A stretch of DNA of 64,000 bases from Luethyella okanaganae (GCF_042660285.1 NZ_JBHSTP010000002.1:62001-126000), one strand, 5' to 3'. Shown: positions 49,862 through 60,454, numbered from the stretch's first letter. The notes: a model not told the origin generated them from the sequence alone. Numbers and translations are program-made.

Positions 49862-50821
49862 CTACATCACGAACTCGATCCCGGAGTACTCCTCGGAGCG
49901 CTGCCAGAGCCGGGCGGCTATGGCCGCATCGCGAGAGGTGCGGGTCGGGGTCTGCAGCACGGGTCGCCCCTTGGTGAGCAGCCGCGGACCCCAGTACTGT
50001 CCGCCGACGGCATCCGGGTCGATCGCAGCGCGCACGATCGGCCACGCCCCGGCCTCCTTGCTCTGCGCCGTGCACCCCTGCAGCTTGTCGACGAGACGGT
50101 CGAGACGAGACGGGTCATTCACGCCCGCTATGCGCGGGGAGAGCCCGCTGACCGAGTATCCGGGATGCGCGACGAGCCCTGACACCGGCAAATTGGCCGC
50201 ATGCAGCCGGCGATCGAGCTCGAAGCCGAACACCTGCATGGCGATCTTGGACTGGGCGTACGCGCGCCACCGCTGGTAGGAACGCTCGAGCTGCGGATCG
50301 TCGAGTGCCGAGTCCATCACGCGCGAGATCATCGAGCCGAGCGCGACAACGCGACTCCCCCGCGTGCGAACGAGCGCGGGCAGCATCCGCGCGACCAAGG
50401 CGAAGTGACCGAGGTAGTTGGTGGCGAACACGAGTTCGTGACCGTCCAGGCTCACCTGTCGATCACGGGGAGGGTGAACGATGCCGGCGTTGAGCACGAG
50501 ACCGTCGATCCGGTCGAGTTCGAGCAGCGCACTCGAGGCTGCGCGCACCGAGTGCAGATCGGCGACATCGAGCGAGATGACGCTGACGGATGCGCCGGGC
50601 ACACGCCCGCGAAGAGCGTTGGCTGCGGCGTCCGACCGTTGCGGATTGCGGCAAGCGAGCACGACATGCGCTCCGGCCGAGGCGAGTTGCTCACTTGTGA
50701 AGTAGCCGAGACCGGCGTTCCCGCCCGTTACGACGAAGACCTTGCCTGCCTGCGACGGCAGGATCGCCGGATCCCAGCCGAGCGTCGCGCGGCCGGCGTC
50801 GCGCGAGGCCATCGAGGCCAT
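49862..50821 (-). CDS. Short-chain dehydrogenase/reductase
   Basis: 319 residues. The NAD(P)-binding TGGNAGLG is near residue 30, NAG is in VLNAGIVH, and the catalytic Tyr-Lys are in WRAYAQSKIAMQ (YxxxK) with Ser in VALGSMISR. Basic residues after strand 2 (ACRNPQRSD) suggest NADP. The layout resembles the retinol-dehydrogenase/protochlorophyllide-reductase-like SDR group. The ATG overlaps the chorismate-mutase stop (TGATG). The substrate is unknown. Confidence 0.9.
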   Translation of the reverse strand: MASMASRDAGRATLGWDPAILPSQAGKVFVVTGGNAGLGYFTSEQLASAGAHVVLACRNPQRSDAAANALRGRVPGASVSVISLDVADLHSVRAASSALLELDRIDGLVLNAGIVHPPRDRQVSLDGHELVFATNYLGHFALVARMLPALVRTRGSRVVALGSMISRVMDSALDDPQLERSYQRWRAYAQSKIAMQVFGFELDRRLHAANLPVSGLVAHPGYSVSGLSPRIAGVNDPSRLDRLVDKLQGCTAQSKEAGAWPIVRAAIDPDAVGGQYWGPRLLTKGRPVLQTPTRTSRDAAIAARLWQRSEEYSGIEFVM

Positions 50822-51228
50822 CAAGAGATGTCGGGCGGCGATGCGTCCGGAGCGGCAGCCGTCACGTCCGATGCACCATCGGGCCAGGTCTCCTGAGGCT
50901 CATCGACGACTTCACCCGCGAGGCGCTCGTGGTGGTGGATCACCTCCGCAATCACGAAAGTGAGGAACTTCTCGGCGAAGGCCGGGTCGAGGTGAGAATC
51001 CTCGGCGAGCGCGCGCAGCCGCTGGATCTGCTCGACCTCGCGCTGCGGGTCGGCCGGAGGCAGACCATACACGGCCTTGAGGCGACCGACCTGCTGCGTG
51101 AACTTGAACCGCTCCGCAAGCAGGTGCACGAGTGCAGCGTCGATGTTGTCAATGCTGCGCCGGATGCCCTGCAACTCCTCGAGCACTGACGGGTCTGCCG
51201 CGACGGGCCGGTTCTCCTCAACTGCCAT
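50821..51228 (-). CDS. Chorismate mutase (AroQ-type)
   Basis: 135 residues of mostly helical AroQ fold: LEELQGIRRSIDNIDAALVHLLAERFKFTQQVGRLKAVYGLPP (in parts) with the conserved Arg and Lys residues, and DPQREVEQIQRLRALAEDSHLDPAFAEKFL. It converts chorismate to prephenate. ATG 51228 has TAAGGT six bases upstream. The tail from about residue 100 is Asp/Glu/Ala-rich. It is coupled to the SDR gene, an uncommon pairing whose meaning is not clear. Confidence 0.92.
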   Translation of the reverse strand: MAVEENRPVAADPSVLEELQGIRRSIDNIDAALVHLLAERFKFTQQVGRLKAVYGLPPADPQREVEQIQRLRALAEDSHLDPAFAEKFLTFVIAEVIHHHERLAGEVVDEPQETWPDGASDVTAAAPDASPPDIS

Positions 51229-51791
51229 GCATCGACCTTAACGCCTGCCCCCTCGAGGAGACGACCGGATCGAGCAACCGCGCGACACCGGAAGTCACCC
51301 AGCCTCGCGGTTCACAACTCAGGAAGAGTCCGGATCGGGCCGCATCCTCGCCTGGAGGCAGGCGAAAAGCAGCGAGCGTGTGCATGTTCTGCCTGAGCTG
51401 CGCACGGACGGCTTCGGCTGTTGTCGCCGCGCTTACGCCGCTCGGCAAGGATCGCCGACCTCTAGCTCGGGCGGACGCTCCCTGTCCCTGCCCGAAATCC
51501 GGGCACCGGGCGCCGGGCACCAAACACCGGACACCGGGCACAGGACACCGGACACCGGACACCGACTGCGCGCTACTCGTGCGGCCGAACACTGCACGCA
51601 CACCAGTAGCGCATAGCCGCAGGGATTAACGCTCGGGTGGACTGCGGGCTGCGAGAAGTCCAGTGCCGCGCCCGATCGAGCCCTTCCTGCCCCCCGCAGA
51701 AGAAGGTCTCGACGGGCGAGTCCCGCCGCAACCCGGCCGGCCCCCAATAGCCAGCCGGGCACGCGTGCCGCACTCGGACGAGCAGCACCCG
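51229..51791. other. 560-base gap with ACCGGACAC-like tandem repeats
   Basis: No gene could be supported. From 51500 to 51565 a run of about eight imperfect 7-9-base units (CACCGGG / CACCGGA) forms a small satellite. Confidence 0.5.
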
Positions 51792-53126
51792 CTACGCTTC
51801 AACGAGCACGCGGGTCAACACAGGTCGCGTCGCCCGCAGACCGAGCCAGACCAGGCCGATGCCCACGGAGAGCACCCCGGCGATCACGAGCAACGAGAGT
51901 GGTGCGACGATGAGGGTGATTCCCACGAGCGGAAACAGCAGCACGGTCGCGCACAGGGCCGAGCCGACGGCAGTGATGCGCAACGGCGACATGACGGCGC
52001 GTCCGCGTGCGGCATCCATCGTCGTCACCGGCATGCCGAGACGGTTGAGGCTCAGGTACAACTCGCGACGGTCGAGCACGAACGCCGCCTGGTTGACGCC
52101 GACGGAGCAGGCAATCATGAGAAACGAGGCAACGACCGTGATGACGACGCCGGTGCGGATGTCGAAGAAGAGGGCGTATGACTCAGGATCCATCGACTCG
52201 CCGCCGGCGCCGTTGCTCACCACATCGACCAGAGCGACACCGGTTCCCGCGAACACCGCCATGAAGCTCGTCATCGCGATGCCGCTCACCTGCCGCCAGG
52301 CGGCCTTCGGCGACTCGAGGACGCCGCGTGCCGCAAGCAGGCGTTCCGGGGTCTTCGCCCGGCGCGCCTGCCCCTTGGCAATGGCACCGATGATCCCCGG
52401 ACCAATGAGGTTGAGCACCGCGAGCGTGCCGCCGAACGACACCGCGAGCACGACGATCAACACGACGGCGCTCCCAGCGAGTTGCAACGCCGACATCGCG
52501 AGAACCGAGATGACGATGACGGCCGCTCCGAGGGCGAGCTTGACCCGGTGCTCCTTCGGGGCGTCCTGTCTGGTGCGGACGCCGAGCGGCGAGATGATCA
52601 CCCGGCGCAGCCCGAGCACCGCGCTTACCGCGGCGAGCGCGATCACCCCCGCGACGGTCGCGAGCACGACGGGCACGCCGAGCCAGACCGAAGCCGTTCC
52701 GAGCGCCTCGCCGCGAAAGTGGATGAGAGCGAGAGCGGGGAGCAGGGCCAGGTAGACGACCACCCCGGCGAACGCGCCTGCTAGAGCGAGCGCGCCGGAT
52801 TCGAGGACCGTGATGGCCGCCACCGTGCGCGGCGTGGCTCCGAGCAGACGCAAGGTGGCCAGCCGGTCGTCGCGCCGCCGCACGGAGAGGCGGGCGGCCG
52901 ACCCGCCCAGGGTCGCGAGCGGAATCACGAGCAGCATGAGCGCGATCACCGCGAGTGCCTGGTAGACAAAGGCGAGATCGTCGGTCCAGCTCCAGAAGCG
53001 CTGCGCGCCGCCGAGAACCGCAAGGAGCAGTGCTGTCACGACCCCAAAGGCGACGATCGGCAGCAGGGCGACCACCGGGCTCGTCGAACCGGGACGGGAA
53101 AGCAGCCACGCGAGCCGGAGGATCAT
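51792..53126 (-). CDS. FtsX-like ABC transporter permease
   Basis: 444 residues with two FtsX-type membrane units. Seen are ALMLLVIPLATLGGSAARLSVRRRDDRLATLRLLGATPRTVAAI (in parts), which is the coupling segment, a second unit with VLDRRELYLSLNRLGMPVTTMDAARGRAVMSPL, and several alanine/valine-rich helices. Such permeases export peptides or lipids, or transmit mechanical signals, rather than import nutrients. It overlaps its ATPase gene by ATGA. Confidence 0.9.
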   Translation of the reverse strand: MILRLAWLLSRPGSTSPVVALLPIVAFGVVTALLLAVLGGAQRFWSWTDDLAFVYQALAVIALMLLVIPLATLGGSAARLSVRRRDDRLATLRLLGATPRTVAAITVLESGALALAGAFAGVVVYLALLPALALIHFRGEALGTASVWLGVPVVLATVAGVIALAAVSAVLGLRRVIISPLGVRTRQDAPKEHRVKLALGAAVIVISVLAMSALQLAGSAVVLIVVLAVSFGGTLAVLNLIGPGIIGAIAKGQARRAKTPERLLAARGVLESPKAAWRQVSGIAMTSFMAVFAGTGVALVDVVSNGAGGESMDPESYALFFDIRTGVVITVVASFLMIACSVGVNQAAFVLDRRELYLSLNRLGMPVTTMDAARGRAVMSPLRITAVGSALCATVLLFPLVGITLIVAPLSLLVIAGVLSVGIGLVWLGLRATRPVLTRVLVEA

Positions 53127-53830
53127 GCGATCACCTCCGCGGCATTCTCGCGAGAGCCGACGATGAGGCCGTCGCGCACGAGCACCGTGCGGGAGCAGCG
53201 CGCCGCGACCTCCTCGTCGTGGGTGACGAGCACGAGGGTGCGGCCCTGTCCGACCGTCGAGCCCAGTAGGGCGTCCATGACCTCTGTCGATGTGCGCGAG
53301 TCGAGCGCTCCGGTCGGCTCGTCGGCGAAGACGACGGACGCCCCGGTCACCTGAGCCCGCGCGATGGCGACGCGTTGCGCCTGACCGCCGGAGAGCTGAC
53401 CGATGCGCCGGTGCTCGAGCCCTGTCAGTCCGAGCACCGCCAGCCAGGTCGCCGCCCGCCGCTCGGCCTCCCGACGTGGCATCCCTCGCAGCATGAGGGC
53501 GATCGCGACGTTCTCGATCGCTGTGAGCTCAGGGATGAGCAGTCCTTGCTGGAACACGAAGCCGAAGGCCTCACGTCGCAGGCGCGAGCGCACCGTCTCG
53601 CTGAGGGTGTTCACGAGCACGGAGCCGCTCGGGCCGTTGAAGCGCACCTGCCCGGTATCCGGGACGGTGATACCGGCAAGGCAGTGCAGGAGCGTGGTCT
53701 TGCCGGAGCCCGATGCGCCCATGATCGCGAGCGACTCACCGGGACGCACGACGAGATCGACCCCGGCGAGCGCGGGCGTCGCCCCGAAGGTCTTGCCGAG
53801 TCCTGCGGCCTCGAGGATGAAGGATGTCAT
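53123..53830 (-). CDS. ABC transporter ATPase (MacB/LolD-like)
   Basis: 235 residues. Walker A GASGSGKTT is at 38-46, the Q-loop is FGFVFQQGLL, the signature LSGGQAQRVAIARA, Walker B VVFADEPTGALDSRTS, and the switch His VTHDEEVAARCSR. It matches the ATPases that pair with FtsX-type permeases and forms a two-gene operon with one here. Confidence 0.94.
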   Translation of the reverse strand: MTSFILEAAGLGKTFGATPALAGVDLVVRPGESLAIMGASGSGKTTLLHCLAGITVPDTGQVRFNGPSGSVLVNTLSETVRSRLRREAFGFVFQQGLLIPELTAIENVAIALMLRGMPRREAERRAATWLAVLGLTGLEHRRIGQLSGGQAQRVAIARAQVTGASVVFADEPTGALDSRTSTEVMDALLGSTVGQGRTLVLVTHDEEVAARCSRTVLVRDGLIVGSRENAAEVIA

Positions 53831-53851
53831 GCCTCCACCCTCGCGGTTCGG

Positions 53852-54940
53852 CTACGACCCGCGCGTCGCTCGCAGGGTTGATCGCGAGTCGGAGGTGTCA
53901 TTCGCCGGGATGACATCTGCCGCCACCAACGGGGAACGCAGCGCAGCACCCGTCTCGGCGACGGCGCGGACCTCGGCGCGGACGGAACGCGCCACGCGCA
54001 ACGCCCCGCCGGGCAGCCGAATCCTCCGCTGCGTCAGCAGGATGCCGAGCAGCACGAGCAGCGCACCGAGGGGCTCATGCCACGAGAAGCGTTCGCTCAG
54101 AAGCAGCACGCCGAGCAGCACCCCGACCACGGGCGTGACGTAGGTGACCGTCGACGCATTCGTCGGGCCCCAGGCGCGCAACACGTTGATGTTCCAGATA
54201 TAGGCGAGTCCGGTGCCGAGCGCGCCGAGGGCGAGCAGGCTCGAAACGATCTGCCAGCTCAGCGAGACCGGCTGCCAGGCGACGACGGGCGTGAGCAGGA
54301 TCATGGCGAGGCCGGCCAGCCCGATGTTGAGGAACGCGAACGTCGACCCTGCGATCGGCCGCTGGCTGAGGAACTTGCGGGTGTATCCGAAGGTGAAGCC
54401 ATAGCAGGTAGCGGAGCCGAGACAGGCGAGCTGGCCCCAGAGATCACCCGTGAGCGCGGCATACTGCCACGGCGCGATGATGACGACGACTCCGGCGATG
54501 CCGATGAGGATGCCGAGGATCTGGTCGCGATCGAGCTTCTCGACCCGGAAGGCGAGCGTCGCCATGAGTGCCGTGGTGATCGGCGTGACGGCGTTGTAGA
54601 TGCTCGCGAGGCTGGACGACACGTACTGCTCGGCCCAGGCGAAGAGCAGGTGCGGGATGACGCATCCGCTGATCGCGATCACCGTGAAGTGCAGCCAGAC
54701 GATGCTCTCCCTCGGCAGCACTGTGCCGGTGCCGACCCGCGGTCTCGTGATGAGCACGATGAGGCCGAGCGTGAGCCCACCGAGCACGAGTCTCGACCAG
54801 GCGATCTGGCCGAAGGAGACGCCGTCGAGGGCGATCTTCATGAAGAGGAAGCTGGCACCCCAGATGACGCCCATCGCGAGGAATTGCACGGCGATAGAGA
54901 CTCTGCCGAAGCTTCGGTTCTCGAGTGGGAGGACGCTCAC
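53852..54940 (-). CDS. EamA/DMT-family transporter
   Basis: 362 residues with ten predicted helices in two EamA repeats: FLAMGVIWGASFLFMKIAL at the start of the first, LGILIGIAGVVVIIAPW, and VTYVTPVVGVLLGVLLLSER near the end of the second. An Arg-rich C-terminal tail of about 55 residues is unusual. The GTG at 54940 is six bases from TATGGT, a leaderless arrangement. Probable metabolite exporter; substrate unknown. Confidence 0.9.
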   Translation of the reverse strand: MSVLPLENRSFGRVSIAVQFLAMGVIWGASFLFMKIALDGVSFGQIAWSRLVLGGLTLGLIVLITRPRVGTGTVLPRESIVWLHFTVIAISGCVIPHLLFAWAEQYVSSSLASIYNAVTPITTALMATLAFRVEKLDRDQILGILIGIAGVVVIIAPWQYAALTGDLWGQLACLGSATCYGFTFGYTRKFLSQRPIAGSTFAFLNIGLAGLAMILLTPVVAWQPVSLSWQIVSSLLALGALGTGLAYIWNINVLRAWGPTNASTVTYVTPVVGVLLGVLLLSERFSWHEPLGALLVLLGILLTQRRIRLPGGALRVARSVRAEVRAVAETGAALRSPLVAADVIPANDTSDSRSTLRATRGS

Positions 54941-55032
54941 CCACAGACCATACCGCGCCGGTCCGACCTCGCGAACCCGGCGGTGGCACGCTGTCCGTTA
55001 TCCACCGGAGGATGGCACCCTTCGGATCACGC

Positions 55033-55686
55033 TCAGGCCGAGAGCGGCTCAGCGGCGGCACGGTAGGCGACGGGTTCGGTGTACCTCTCGAGACGTTCGA
55101 GCAACCCGGCGCGAACGCCCGGCCATTCCTCGGCGAGAATCGAGTAGACCGCGGTGTCACGCCAACTGCCGTCGGCACGCGGGCGCTCGCGACGGATCGT
55201 GCCCTCGTAGACGGCGCCGAGGCGTTCGATGGCGGACCGGGAACGCGCGTTCGCAGCGTCCGCCTGGATCTTGATCCGGCCGAAGCCATGGTCGAAGGCG
55301 AGCGAGAGCAGCAGGAGCTTGGCCTCCGCGTTGACGGCGCTGCCCCAGACGCGCGGGTCGTAGGCCGTCCAGCCGATGTGGGCCGACGCCCGGGCAAGGT
55401 CGATGTCCCCGAGCGTGCTCGTGCCGACGAGTTCGCCGTCGTGCGGTCCGCCCAGCAGCCGGACGCCGTAGACGTTACCCGCTCCGAGCTGGAGGTATCC
55501 CTTCGCCCAGGTGACGAACTCGCCGACCTCCGCACGGTAACCGGCCGGTCCGCCTCCGTAGCCGCCGGCGAAGACCAGCGGATGCCCGATCGCGGCATGC
55601 AGTTCCGGCAGGAACTCGACGGTGAGCGGTTCCAACCTGATGAAACGGCCCGCGATCGGTGCGAGCTCCGGACGTACGGCGGTCAT
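55033..55686 (-). CDS. GNAT-family N-acetyltransferase (RimJ/RimL-like)
   Basis: 217 residues: FIRLEPLTVEFLPELHAAIG at the N-terminus, VYGVRLLGGPHDGELVGTSTLGDIDL, HIGWTAYDPRVWGSAVNAEAKLL (acetyl-CoA loop region), ALDHGFGRIKIQADAANARSR-like AFDHGFGRIKIQADAANARS and AIERLGAVYEGTIRRERPR. Start ATG 55686 begins at the family's N-terminus; the frame extends to 55749. It acetylates an unknown amine or protein N-terminus. Confidence 0.87.
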   Translation of the reverse strand: MTAVRPELAPIAGRFIRLEPLTVEFLPELHAAIGHPLVFAGGYGGGPAGYRAEVGEFVTWAKGYLQLGAGNVYGVRLLGGPHDGELVGTSTLGDIDLARASAHIGWTAYDPRVWGSAVNAEAKLLLLSLAFDHGFGRIKIQADAANARSRSAIERLGAVYEGTIRRERPRADGSWRDTAVYSILAEEWPGVRAGLLERLERYTEPVAYRAAAEPLSA

Positions 55687-55784
55687 CCCACCAGTTTTCC
55701 ACGCCGCGGCCCGCCCGGGTATCCGCTTCGATGACGACAGGGTGAACATACGGCGACGCCGCCGCGCCGTGCTAACGTGTCGAC

Positions 55785-55859
55785 ATGGCCTTGGCGCAGC
55801 GATTTCCGAGCCCCCGACCGGTTTCCGGTCCGGGGACTTCGTTGACGCGCGCCCGCTGA
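55785..55859 (+). CDS. Possible 24-residue leader peptide of the PheRS-like gene
   Basis: ATG 55785 lies six bases after TAACGT (55773-55778), a leaderless start. The peptide MALAQRFPSPRPVSG, then PGTSLTRAR, has one Phe codon at position 7. It overlaps the first hairpin of the leader. Leader function is inferred from position only. Confidence 0.4.
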   Translation: MALAQRFPSPRPVSGPGTSLTRAR

Positions 55860-55921
55860 TTCGCGACGACCACGCGCTGCCGAACCTCTTCGCGACCGAG
55901 CGGTCGGGGGTGACTCCCCCC
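55812..55921 (+). promoter_or_regulatory. Structured leader with mutually exclusive hairpins
   Basis: CCCCGACCGG (55812-55821) pairs with 55825-55835 across a three-base loop. The same CCCCGACC can instead pair with GGTCGGGG (55902-55909), which otherwise forms part of GGGGG/CCCCC (55906-55910 with 55916-55920). These competing structures between a leader ORF and the gene resemble an attenuator. There is no T run and no T-box motif. Confidence 0.4.
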
Positions 55922-55946
55922 TCGAACTCCCGCGAAAGGTATCTTC

Positions 55947-57128
55947 ATGTCTTCGGCATCCGCCACCGTCATCCCTTCTACCGCGCCCGCGCCGATCGGT
56001 GCTACCGAGCTCGTTGACGCGCTCGCGATTCGCGATCTCAGCGACCCCGCCTCGGGCCCGCACGCGATGCAACTTCTGCTCGACGGCGCGTGCGAGGCTC
56101 TTGCCTCCCTCTGGCGCGTTCCTGTGCGCGTCCTCCGCCCGAGTCCCATCGCGACCGTCGCCGACAACTACGACAACCTCGGCTACTCCGCCGAGGATGT
56201 CACCAGGCAAGCACGCTACACCCGCTATCTCAGTGCCGACGTGATGTTGCGAAGCCACACTTCCGCTGGCGTTCCGCCCGTGCTGCGCGACCTTGCGCGC
56301 CGACGGGCACGCTCCCACGACGAGGTGATCGCGCTCCCGGGTCTCTGCTATCGCCGCGATTCGGTCGACCGCCTGCATGTCGGAACCCCGCACCAGCTCG
56401 ACCTCTGGCGGGTGACGGACTCCGCTCGCCTCGGCCGGGTGCAACTTCTCGAAATGGCTGAAGCGCTCGTCGAGGCCGTGCTCCCAGGAGCGCGGTGGAG
56501 GGCGGTGCCCGCCACCCATCCTTACACGATCGACGGTCATCAGATCGACGTGCTACGCGGCGAGGAGTGGGTCGAGCTCGCCGAGTGCGGCGTCGTGGCA
56601 GCACCCGTGCTTCGGCGGGCGGGCCTGGACCCACGGCTGTGGAACGGGCTCGCGCTTGGCATGGGCCTGGACCGTGCCGTCATGCTGCGCACGGGAGTGC
56701 CCGACATTCGGATGCTACGGGCCGCCAACCCGCGGATCGCGAAGCAGATGCTCGACCTCGAGCCGTGGCAGCCGGTCTCGGCGCAACCCGAGGTTCGGCG
56801 CGACCTCTCGCTCGTGCTCGACGCACCGGCCGACGGGGAACAGCTCGACGAGCTGCTCGGCGACCCTGCCCGGGAGGCTCTTGGCTGCGATGCAGACGTG
56901 CTCGAGTCCCTCGTGGTGTTGACAGAGACGGCGCCGACGGAGTTGCCGACGGCCGCCCGGCGACGCCTGCGCATCCGCCCGGGCCAGGTGAACGCCCTCG
57001 TGCGGCTGACCCTGCGACCCCTCGACCGCACACTGACGGATGCCGAGGCCAACGTGCTACGCGATCGCGTCTACCGCGCCCTGCACCGCGGCGAGGTGAT
57101 GGTACTCATCACGCTCTCCGACGAGTAG
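55947..57128 (+). CDS. Monomeric PheRS-like protein (alpha-core plus FDX-ACB domain)
   Basis: 393 residues with the architecture of mitochondrial phenylalanyl-tRNA synthetase. A class II catalytic core has DNYDNLGYSAEDVTR, MLRSHTSAGVPPVLRDL (motif 1 region), LCYRRDSVDRLHVGTPHQLDLW (motif 2) and GLALGMGLDRAVMLRTGVPDIRML (motif 3). A C-terminal FDX-ACB anticodon-binding domain starts at QPEVRRDLSLVLD and ends at YRALHRGEVM. It lacks the other domains of the bacterial PheS/PheT pair. Whether it charges tRNA-Phe, another tRNA, or activates an amino acid for another purpose is unknown. Confidence 0.82.
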   Translation: MSSASATVIPSTAPAPIGATELVDALAIRDLSDPASGPHAMQLLLDGACEALASLWRVPVRVLRPSPIATVADNYDNLGYSAEDVTRQARYTRYLSADVMLRSHTSAGVPPVLRDLARRRARSHDEVIALPGLCYRRDSVDRLHVGTPHQLDLWRVTDSARLGRVQLLEMAEALVEAVLPGARWRAVPATHPYTIDGHQIDVLRGEEWVELAECGVVAAPVLRRAGLDPRLWNGLALGMGLDRAVMLRTGVPDIRMLRAANPRIAKQMLDLEPWQPVSAQPEVRRDLSLVLDAPADGEQLDELLGDPAREALGCDADVLESLVVLTETAPTELPTAARRRLRIRPGQVNALVRLTLRPLDRTLTDAEANVLRDRVYRALHRGEVMVLITLSDE

Positions 57129-57260
57129 CGCTTCGTAAGCTCTACTGCCTCGCGCCTGCACTGGTCGCGAAGCCCTCACGATAGGCCGCGGCCTGCGAAC
57201 TTCCCGTCGAACGAACCCCGCCGCCGAATAACACGGGCACCATCGGGTAAGACGCGCGAC

Positions 57261-57728
57261 TCAGGCGTTCTCGAGCTCGGCTATCACGACCTTCTTCTGG
57301 CGCATCATCACCTGGATCTGCTCAGGCCGGCGCACGAGCTCGTCCATGTTCGATGGGATGACCTGCCAGCTCACGCCGAACTGGTCCTTGCACCAGCCGC
57401 ACTGCTCCGATTCGGGCACGTGCGAGAGTTTCGACCAGTAGTAGTCGATCTCGTCCTGGTCCTTGCACGACACGACGAACGAGATCGACTCGTTGAAGGT
57501 GAACAACGGGCCGCCGTCGAGACAGACGAAACTCACCCCGTTCAGGATGAACTGCCCGTTGAGCACCTTCCTGGTCATTCCGACGAAGTGCTCGTCGAGC
57601 GATTCGTCAGGATACTCCTCGATCGAGGTGATACGGGAGTCCGGGAAGACGTCGACGTAATACTGCATCGCCGCGCGCGCCCGGTCGTCGAACCACAGAC
57701 ACGGCTGGATGGGTGAGAGCTCGGCCAT
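57261..57728 (-). CDS. PhnB-like VOC protein (3-demethylubiquinone methyltransferase-like fold)
   Basis: 155 residues: PCLWFDDRARAAMQYYVDVFPDS, GQFILNGVSFVCLDGGPLFTFNESISFVVSC (in parts), and SEQCGWCKDQFGVSWQVIPSNM with the conserved DxFGVSWQ motif of the PhnB/glyoxalase_6 family. Despite the domain name, these proteins are not methyltransferases. Role unknown. Confidence 0.9.
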   Translation of the reverse strand: MAELSPIQPCLWFDDRARAAMQYYVDVFPDSRITSIEEYPDESLDEHFVGMTRKVLNGQFILNGVSFVCLDGGPLFTFNESISFVVSCKDQDEIDYYWSKLSHVPESEQCGWCKDQFGVSWQVIPSNMDELVRRPEQIQVMMRQKKVVIAELENA

Positions 57729-58012
57729 TGGAGACCTCCCTTGTTCGGCTCGTCACTTCGTCGCCAACGCTACGCCGATGTGCTCGCGGTATCGAGGGGC
57801 GATTCGAACAGTCATGCGCGATGTGACGACGGTGGCTGAGGCGATCGGCGAAGTGGCCGTCGCAGCCGCAGGCCATGCCGGCCTCGAAATCGCGTAGCCG
57901 ATGCCCGAACCACGGCTGCCCTACCGGCTTCAACGCCGGGCAGCGGAGGTGACCGAGCGACACGAGACCGGTGATCGAGAGCAGCACGCCGCGAGGCGAC
58001 GCCACGGGGCCG
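57729..58012. other. Intergenic space after purA
   Basis: About 280 bases; no convincing frame, hairpin or repeat was found. Confidence 0.4.
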
Positions 58013-59299
<1,287 letters not shown>

Positions 59300-59304
59300 G
59301 TCCG

Positions 59305-59808
59305 CTAGTCCTCTCCTCGAATGACGAAGGCTTCGGTGGGCGGCGCTACGGCCCCCGGCTTGATCACGGCGAGGAGCTGGGTCGACGTGTGCTCCGCCTC
59401 GATGCGGGCAATGGCGTCCGGATCGGCAGCCTGGAGGAAGTCGCTCAACCGGTTGCCCTCGTCGTGGGCGCCGATCGCGAACGCAGCCCGACGCAAGGCA
59501 TAGGCAGCCCGATGGATGCCGCGATTGGGCTCGTGGCTCCACGGAACGGCGTCACCGTCGTTCCAGCCGACGGCGCGCAAGGCGTCGAGACCACGTTGGT
59601 GGGCGACACTCGCGTAGGCGTAGGACTCGAGCAGACGACCCTCGGAGTGGACGACGTTCGCGAGCTCCGCCCAGACGAGCGGCGATGCGGGATACCGAAG
59701 GACGAGTTCCGCGACGTCCTCGCGGCTCGTCGAAACCAGAGCGTCGCGCACGGACGCCATCTCGGGCAGCTGTGTCTCGGCGGAGCCGAGCGAATCGTCG
59801 CCAGTCAC
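59305..59808 (-). CDS. DUF3151 family protein
   Basis: 167 residues of the actinobacterial DUF3151 family: LVLRYPASPLVWAELANVVH, ESYAYASVAHQRGLDALRAVGWNDGDAVPWSHEPNRG (in parts), HRAAYALRRAAFAIGAHDEG. Helical, TPR-like character. Start is a GTG at 59808. It ends six bases before purA and is likely cotranscribed with it. Function unknown. Confidence 0.92.
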   Translation of the reverse strand: MTGDDSLGSAETQLPEMASVRDALVSTSREDVAELVLRYPASPLVWAELANVVHSEGRLLESYAYASVAHQRGLDALRAVGWNDGDAVPWSHEPNRGIHRAAYALRRAAFAIGAHDEGNRLSDFLQAADPDAIARIEAEHTSTQLLAVIKPGAVAPPTEAFVIRGED

Positions 59809-59840
59809 ACTCCACCTTATCGCGGCACTACCGTGGGAAC

Positions 59841-60454
59841 ATGAGCGTGACACCCGGAGACCCGCGTTCTCTGCCGACGCCGAACCCTCCTCTGCCGGGC
59901 CAGCCGCCCGCCTCCCGAACCCAGCCGCTGCTGCAGCCGCAGCTGCAGAGCGACGTGCTGCAGTACGATCGATCAGCTCCCGAGCATCCCGGTTACACCG
60001 CCTACCCCGGCTCCTCACCCATTCAGAACCTCGTGCAGCCGCCGAACGCGCCTGCCGCCCCCGCGCCGCAACCGGGCCGAGGTCTCGCCATAGCAGCCCT
60101 CGTGCTCGCCGCTGGTCGCCCTACTGTGCGCGGTCGCCTCCTCCGTTCGAACCGGTCGCGACGGCGACGTCCGCAGAGCTCGGCGAGGAGGTCTTCACAG
60201 TGTCGTCGGCCGACGACTATTGGGGCACCGTCACCTCCGGCATCATCTCCTACCTCGACGACCGCGAGTACCAGACGGATGCCGCGACCAACGGCGGCTC
60301 CTCCGGTGGAGCGCTCTTCAACCTGCGAGGCAAGGTGATCGCGGTGACGAGCGGGAACTACACGGAACTCAACGACGCCTACTATGCGGTTCGGCTCGAA
60401 CGGCTGTGCGACAGCATCCTGAAGAGTTGCCCGTTCGAGGCCGGGCTCGGGTAA
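59841..60454 (+). pseudogene. Trypsin-like serine protease, deleted and frameshifted
   Basis: The 5' part (ATG 59841) is Pro/Gln-rich (NPPLPGQPPASRTQPLLQPQ) and leads into a membrane segment GLAIAALVLA, typical of membrane-anchored actinobacterial proteases. Near 60115 the frame shifts; the other frame continues EPVATATSAELGEEVFTV and SGIISYLDDREYQTDAATNG, then GSSGGALFNLRGKVIAVTSG. GSSGGAL carries the catalytic Ser of trypsin/HtrA-type proteases. The segment with the catalytic His and Asp (over 100 residues) is missing, so it cannot be active. Confidence 0.8.

Noticed and set aside
55785..55946. T-box riboswitch upstream of the PheRS-like gene
   Set aside because: No T-box bulge sequence or specifier arrangement was found, only generic hairpins.
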